DNA of 64,000 bases from Phenylobacterium soli. GTDB taxonomy: Bacteria; Pseudomonadota; Alphaproteobacteria; Caulobacterales; Caulobacteraceae. Shown in pieces: positions 60,140 to 64,000 of the stretch. Every line of letters starts with the position of its first letter. The first letter of the stretch is position 1. The DNA is taken from positions 3,376,001 to 3,440,000 of the forward strand of contig NZ_QFYQ01000001.1 in NCBI RefSeq assembly GCF_003254475.1, written 5' to 3'. Both the position numbers and the translations under genes were made by a program. The notes under the pieces are model-generated. The model was not told the DNA's origin. It was given only the letters and a program-made list of their open reading frames with translations, and did not search any database.

Positions 60140-61267
60140 TCACGCCACTCCGTGCGCCGCCGCCCAGTCGCGGAGCTCGAGCACGGCTAGGGTGATGTGG
60201 TAAAAGGAACTTGCCGGCGCCGGCTCCTCCACCCAGGTCCCGTCGGGCTTCAGCTTGTCGCGCCAGAGGCCGCGGACAGGTACGTCGAGGTATTTCGCCA
60301 GCCCGTTCGCGGCGGCCAGCGCCTCGTCCTCGCGCCCCAGGATCAGAGCCGCCTTAAGCCACTCCGTCTGGGGCCAGAGGCGGGTCGAGGCGTCTCGGAG
60401 CGTGAGGTCGTCCCAGAGGCCGTTGACGGCGACGCCGCGTTCCCGGTCGATGCCGCGCAGGCCGCACGAGAGGAGTCGGCGGGCGGCCGCCTCGACCTCG
60501 GGCTCGCCGCGCGCCCGCGCCCAGCGGGTCAGCAGCCACGCCCATTCGAACTGATGCCCCGGCTCCACGTAGCGGCCGTCGTCGCCGGCCGCGGGACGCC
60601 ACTGCCCATCGAAGAATTCGCGCAGGAAGCCGCCATCCGGATCGATGAAATGGGCCAGGCACAGGGCGACGATCTCATCCGTCAGGCCCCGCCAAAGCGG
60701 CTCGCCGCCGACCGCCTCCCAGGCCATGACCGCCTCGAGCAGGTGCATGTGGGCGTTGGACTGAAAGGGCTGGTCGGTGAGCTCGACGAAGCCGCCGGCG
60801 GGGAGACGTCGCGCCTGCAGCGCCCCCAGCAGGCGCTCGGCGTCGGGCCGCAGGTCCGCCCCGCCCGCCCGGGTAAGGGCGGCCATCGCCAAGAGGGTGA
60901 AGGCCTGCTCGTAAAGACAAGGCGTATCGTCTTGCACCCGGCCCTGGTCATCCGCGAGCACCGAATAGAGACCGTCCGCCCGCGCGAAGCCGGCGCGGTA
61001 GCCTTCGAAGCCGGACCGCGCCAACTCGAGCCAGTGCGGGCCGAGCCCGTGACGTGCAGCCTCGGCGTAGACGAACACCTGCCGGGCCTGCACCCGCGCG
61101 CGGCGCACCGCGCCGGCAGGCGCCGCACTGAGGGCCAGGGCGTCGCGAAAGGCGTGACTGCCGGGCTCAACGCCCGCCCTTGCCCAGAGCGGCAGAGCGG
61201 CGTCGCGCAGCCAGGCGTCGTAGGCGCGCGCAGCGTCGGGCAAGGTGTCGAAGGTCAGCGCAGACAT
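60140..61267 (-). CDS. AGE-family epimerase/isomerase (N-acylglucosamine 2-epimerase-like)
   Basis: 375-aa (alpha/alpha)6-barrel sugar isomerase. RVQARQVFVYAEAARHG, YVEPGHQFEWAWLLTRWA, RLWPQTEWLKAALILG and SSFYHITLAVLEL carry the conserved Arg, His and Glu residues of the family. It is closest in style to the mannose-6-phosphate isomerase/mannose epimerase members, so it may supply a sugar for the adjacent polysaccharide genes, but the substrate is unproven. Confidence 0.88.
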   Translation of the reverse strand: MSALTFDTLPDAARAYDAWLRDAALPLWARAGVEPGSHAFRDALALSAAPAGAVRRARVQARQVFVYAEAARHGLGPHWLELARSGFEGYRAGFARADGLYSVLADDQGRVQDDTPCLYEQAFTLLAMAALTRAGGADLRPDAERLLGALQARRLPAGGFVELTDQPFQSNAHMHLLEAVMAWEAVGGEPLWRGLTDEIVALCLAHFIDPDGGFLREFFDGQWRPAAGDDGRYVEPGHQFEWAWLLTRWARARGEPEVEAAARRLLSCGLRGIDRERGVAVNGLWDDLTLRDASTRLWPQTEWLKAALILGREDEALAAANGLAKYLDVPVRGLWRDKLKPDGTWVEEPAPASSFYHITLAVLELRDWAAAHGVA

Positions 61268-61342
61268 GAGAGCGCTTTAGCAGAGTCCACGCCTTTTGCG
61301 CCCGTGCGCTTCAGGCCGTTGCACCGGCCTCGCGGGTGCGCC

Positions 61343-61972
61343 TCAGTAGGAGTTCCCGGAGAACAGCAGGTGCGGCACCGTGCGGACCAGGATCTTAACG
61401 TCGAGCCACAGCGACCAGCTGTCGATGTACTCGACGTCGGCCGCCAGCCGGCGGTGCATCTCGTCGAGCGCCCCGATCGAGCCGCGCAGGTCGCTCACCT
61501 GAGCCAGGCCGGTGATGCCCGGACGGGTGCGGAGTCGCGCGTCATAGGTGGCGATCTGGGCGCGATATTCGTCGTCCATGGCCGCCGCGTGCGGGCGCGG
61601 GCCGACCAGGGACATGTCGCCGAGCACCACGTTCAGCAGCTGCGGCAGCTCGTCGAGGCTCGTGCGGCGCAGGAAGCCGCCCAGCGGGGTGATGCGGTCG
61701 TCGTCGCGCCGGGTCCAGCCCTCGCCGCAGTCCACGCGCATGGTGCGGAACTTGTAGATCGTGAACAGACGACCGTTGAGGCCACCGCGCACCTGGCGGA
61801 AGAGCACCGGCCCGCCGGACTCCAGAAAGATCGCCGCGGCGATGAGCAGAAGGGTCGGGAGCAGGAGAAGGATAAGCGTTGTCGCAGTAACGACATCGAA
61901 CAGTCGCTTTGCACGACTGTTGGCGGCGTCCGCGCCCCCAGCGCCTGCGATCTGTTCCGCGAGTACTGACAC
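61343..61972 (-). CDS. Bacterial sugar transferase (polyprenyl-phosphate glycosyl-1-phosphate transferase)
   Basis: 209 aa. Starts exopolysaccharide repeat units by moving a sugar-1-phosphate onto undecaprenyl phosphate. [20 protein letters not shown] is the membrane hairpin; [48 protein letters not shown] and [16 protein letters not shown] are the catalytic motifs. Short form without the N-terminal CoA-binding-like domain, similar in size to HfsE-relatives PssY/PssZ. I favour GTG 61972 (GGGGGA upstream); a TTG lies 16 codons earlier. Confidence 0.93.
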   Translation of the reverse strand: MSVLAEQIAGAGGADAANSRAKRLFDVVTATTLILLLLPTLLLIAAAIFLESGGPVLFRQVRGGLNGRLFTIYKFRTMRVDCGEGWTRRDDDRITPLGGFLRRTSLDELPQLLNVVLGDMSLVGPRPHAAAMDDEYRAQIATYDARLRTRPGITGLAQVSDLRGSIGALDEMHRRLAADVEYIDSWSLWLDVKILVRTVPHLLFSGNSY

Positions 61973-62412
61973 TCTGGTCCCCCAACCCAAGCGACGCGAC
62001 TTAAATCGGCGAACGGCCAAGCTGTAAAGACTTTGTTAGCCACTTCGCCGCGCGAACGCGTTGGTTGTGCCAGACTGGAGCACACCTGCGCGTCTTGGTG
62101 GCAGGGGTGCGAGAGCCGTGCCAAGGCGGGCGGGCCGAGGCTGCGAATTCTTTGGAGGACTTAAGCCTTTCCACACCCTGCGATGGGATCATCCTGCCCA
62201 GTTGAGCCGTTAGTCGCCTAGAAAGGGCGCTCGCCGTGATGTGGCTGCTGGTGATTTCGGGATGGACCCTGACGAGCCTGACGCTGGCCCTGCCGGTCGC
62301 GCGCGCTCTGCGCTTCCATCCTGCGCAAGCGGTGGGAATGACGGGAGCCGAACTCACCCCCGCCTAGACGCCGGCCAGCCGGTCGTCAGATCCCCCTGGT
62401 ATTCTCGCCTCT
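61973..62412. other. Spacer between sugar transferase and export genes
   Basis: A 440-bp stretch without a recognisable gene on the minus strand. It contains one possible small plus-strand gene (62236-62367, listed separately) and a GC-rich middle with several short dyads near 62070-62130. It may include the promoter of the sugar transferase. Confidence 0.5.
62236..62367 (+). CDS. Possible 43-aa single-pass membrane microprotein
   Basis: GTG-ATG start pair followed by MWLLVISGWTLTSLTLALPV, a plausible transmembrane helix, then ARALRFHPAQAVGMTGAELT. AGGG lies about 9 nt upstream. It is antisense to nothing and opposite in direction to the neighbouring polysaccharide genes. Support is limited to the hydrophobic helix, ribosome-binding site and codon pattern. 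Confidence 0.35.
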   Translation: MMWLLVISGWTLTSLTLALPVARALRFHPAQAVGMTGAELTPA

Positions 62413-62988
62413 TTAGAAGAAGCGTTCCGAGATGCGGATCGTGTCGCCCGGCGCCACCGGAAGGGTGCTGCTGAGCGGGAATTCCTGCTCCTCCTGACTG
62501 TCCTGCCGCTTGATGAACACCCGCTTGGTGTTGGCGCGGTAGGTGAAGCCATTGGCCGTGGCGACGGCGTTCATGACCGTCAGGCCGTTGGTGTAGGGGT
62601 ACTCACCCGGCCTCTGGACTTCGCCCAGGATATAGAAGGGCCGATAGGTCAGGACTTCGACGCTGACGTGCGGGTCCTTGAGGATGTCGCCGTCCTTCAG
62701 CGCCTGCTCGACCTTCCGGCTGAACTCCGGAATGGTGAGGCCCGCGGCCGGCACGTCGCCGATCAGCGGCAGGGCGACGTTGCCGCCGCCGCCGATGAAG
62801 AACTCGCCCGTCAGGGAATCCTCGCCGAAGGTTATCACCCGGATCTTGTCGTTGGCCCCCAGGCGATATTCCGGGACCACGCGGGTGGCGTCCGCCTCAC
62901 CGGCAGCCCAGGCGCGCGTCGCCCCCGCACCGACCACCATCACAAGGCTGGCGACCACAAGCGCCGCCAGCGTCAAAAGCCGTCGCAT
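62413..62988 (-). CDS. Polysaccharide biosynthesis/export protein (Wza-like)
   Basis: 191 aa from ATG 62988 (GGAG 8 nt upstream). A signal peptide (LTLAALVVASLVMVVGAGAT) ends in RAWA with no lipobox Cys, so it is not a lipoprotein as Wza is. PES domain: YRLGANDKIRVITFGEDSLT, GNVALPLIGDVPAAGLTIPE, and SVEVLTYRPFYILGEVQRPG. One SLBB repeat follows (NGLTVMNAVATANGFTYRAN). Predicted periplasmic or outer-membrane exit component for exopolysaccharide. Confidence 0.92.
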   Translation of the reverse strand: MRRLLTLAALVVASLVMVVGAGATRAWAAGEADATRVVPEYRLGANDKIRVITFGEDSLTGEFFIGGGGNVALPLIGDVPAAGLTIPEFSRKVEQALKDGDILKDPHVSVEVLTYRPFYILGEVQRPGEYPYTNGLTVMNAVATANGFTYRANTKRVFIKRQDSQEEQEFPLSSTLPVAPGDTIRISERFF

Positions 62989-63278
62989 CCCCGAAACTCC
63001 GGACAATATCCCCTGCCCCCTCATAGCTCAGCCGGATGACGGGTGGAATACGCCGCAACGATCCGCCACAGGTGGAGCACCACGGTTAACAGCAAGAAAT
63101 CGATCTTAATGCGCAGTAACCGGCGGCCACATTGTGTAAATAAATTCTAAACCGCGCGACGTCAGATGGTTAATGCGGGGAAATATTAGCTAACGCCCAG
63201 CAAACCACGTCGCTAAGTCCGTCCTTAATACCCGCACCTCTAAGTCACGCCCAATAAAACAAATTGGGTGATGGTGTG
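62989..63278. promoter_or_regulatory. AT-rich divergent promoter region of export and LapG-like genes
   Basis: 290 bp, much AT-richer than the surroundings, with several TTAA words (near 63085, 63107, 63170 and 63227), two of them within TTAATGCG. None forms a full TTAA-N7-TTAA box. No gene seen. Dense TTAA is suggestive of cell-cycle control in Caulobacterales but not proof. Confidence 0.5.
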
Positions 63279-64000
63279 GTGTTGCAGAAGAAGACCCTGG
63301 GCGAGCTCTGCCTCGCCGCAGGGCTCTGGCTGATGGCCTCCGCCGCAACGGCGGCGCCTCAGCCGGGGCAGGACATGCCGCTCGGACCTGAAGCCTCGGC
63401 GCCGGAGGGCTATATCGCCTTTTGCGGGCGCAAGCCGCGCGATTGCGGCGACGACGTCCAGACCGTGCTCGTCGCGGCGCAACAGGCAAGCCTGGCCGGC
63501 AGCGGCGGGGCTCACGCTCGCGCGGAGCCCACGGAAACCGCCGCGCTCGGCCTCGCCCCCCGTCCCGACAGCCTGCGGGCCACGGCCTCTTCGGAGACCC
63601 TTGAGTCTCTGCCGCTGCAGATCGCCGGGGCGGCGCCGATCCGCGCCGAGATCGTGACCCACGTCCATTTCATCGAGCCCGGCGCGACGCAAGCCGAGGC
63701 CGCCGAGGGCGCGCGCCCGGCGATGACCCACGATCTGTGGCGAACGCTGACGCGGGTCAACCGGCAGATCAACGACGCCCTCGCGCCCGAGGGCGATCAG
63801 CAGCTCTATGGCCGGGCCGACTACTGGAACACGCCCCTCGAGGACGGCCTGCGGGCCGGCGACTGCGAGGATTACGTCCTGGAGAAGGAGCGCGCGCTCG
63901 TCGCGGCCGGCGTTCCTCGGTCGGCCCTCGACATCGCCGTGGTCGTGACGCCCTACGGCCAGTCCCATGCCGTCCTGCTGGTCTCGACCGAGGCAGGCGA
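63279..64000 (+). CDS. LapG-like transglutaminase-fold cysteine protease (BTLCP), 3' truncated by window
   Basis: At least 240 aa; the frame is open to the last base. GTG start at 63279 or 63276. A signal peptide (LGELCLAAGLWLMASAATAA) is followed by EGYIAFCGRKPRDCGDD, the Cys-pair opening typical of alphaproteobacterial BTLCP proteins. A linker leads to the catalytic domain: LWRTLTRVNRQINDALAPEG, YGRADYWNTPLEDGLRAGDC, catalytic Cys196 in DCEDYV (Asp and Glu neighbours are calcium ligands in LapG) and His230 in QSHAVLLV. The third residue (Asp) lies beyond the window. LapG cleaves surface adhesins under c-di-GMP control; the substrate here is unknown. Confidence 0.88.
   Translation, partial: MLQKKTLGELCLAAGLWLMASAATAAPQPGQDMPLGPEASAPEGYIAFCGRKPRDCGDDVQTVLVAAQQASLAGSGGAHARAEPTETAALGLAPRPDSLRATASSETLESLPLQIAGAAPIRAEIVTHVHFIEPGATQAEAAEGARPAMTHDLWRTLTRVNRQINDALAPEGDQQLYGRADYWNTPLEDGLRAGDCEDYVLEKERALVAAGVPRSALDIAVVVTPYGQSHAVLLVSTEAG

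Noticed and set aside
63080-63180. CtrA boxes in the TTAA-rich region upstream of the LapG-like gene
   Set aside because: Several TTAA words, but none pairs as TTAA-N7-TTAA; reported only as AT-rich promoter DNA.

Overview
The window is high-GC DNA from an alphaproteobacterium, almost certainly Caulobacterales (Phenylobacterium or Caulobacter type; the genus is inference). The evidence is the extended minus-strand division and cell-wall (dcw) cluster that continues ftsZ-lpxC-bamD-recN-ligA, a perfect CtrA-type TTAA-N7-TTAA box and clustered GANTC (CcrM) sites in front of ftsZ, and alphaproteobacterial families such as DUF1289, TIGR02281 aspartic protease and BTLCP. I found no phage, IS element, CRISPR array or tRNA.

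Layout. 0-5 kb: end of purL, a crotonase, a YceI protein, a small membrane protein and a sulfotransferase-like gene. 5-12.4 kb: UvrD/PcrA helicase, a tail-anchored DUF7662-like protein, an exported protein, prmA, a GIY-YIG protein, aminopeptidase P and a methyltransferase. 12.4-42.2 kb (read right to left): mraZ-rsmH-ftsL-ftsI-murE-murF-mraY-murD-ftsW-murG-murC-murB, then an oppositely oriented GGDEF gene and an M28 peptidase, then ddl-ftsQ-ftsA-flavoprotein-ftsZ-small gene-lpxC-bamD-recN-ligA. Many junctions are 1-8 nt overlaps, implying translational coupling.

42.5-50.4 kb: fatty-acid desaturase, M23 peptidase, RNase P RNA, then a minus-strand run murA-like, nat, eamA, muramoyl-alanine amidase, facing a divergent AmpR-type LysR regulator. 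AmpR proteins sense cell-wall precursors and muropeptides, so this looks like a self-contained cell-wall sensing and recycling module. I consider it the most interesting gene neighbourhood here.

50.4-60 kb: alpha/beta hydrolase, an acyl-CoA dehydrogenase pair with an upstream palindrome, a DUF2306 protein, a convergent EEP nuclease/phospholipase-D pair, a small exported protein, a hotdog thioesterase, DUF1289, an aspartic protease and dusA. 60-64 kb: AGE-family isomerase, sugar transferase, Wza-like export protein and the start of a LapG-like cysteine protease, suggesting an exopolysaccharide/adhesion locus that continues beyond the window.

Non-coding signals of note are 10-bp-phased TGGG repeats before mraZ, the ftsZ control region, a hairpin covering the ribosome-binding site of the gene after ftsZ, two families of palindromic intergenic repeats, and an AT-rich 20-mer shared by two divergent promoters 3 kb apart.
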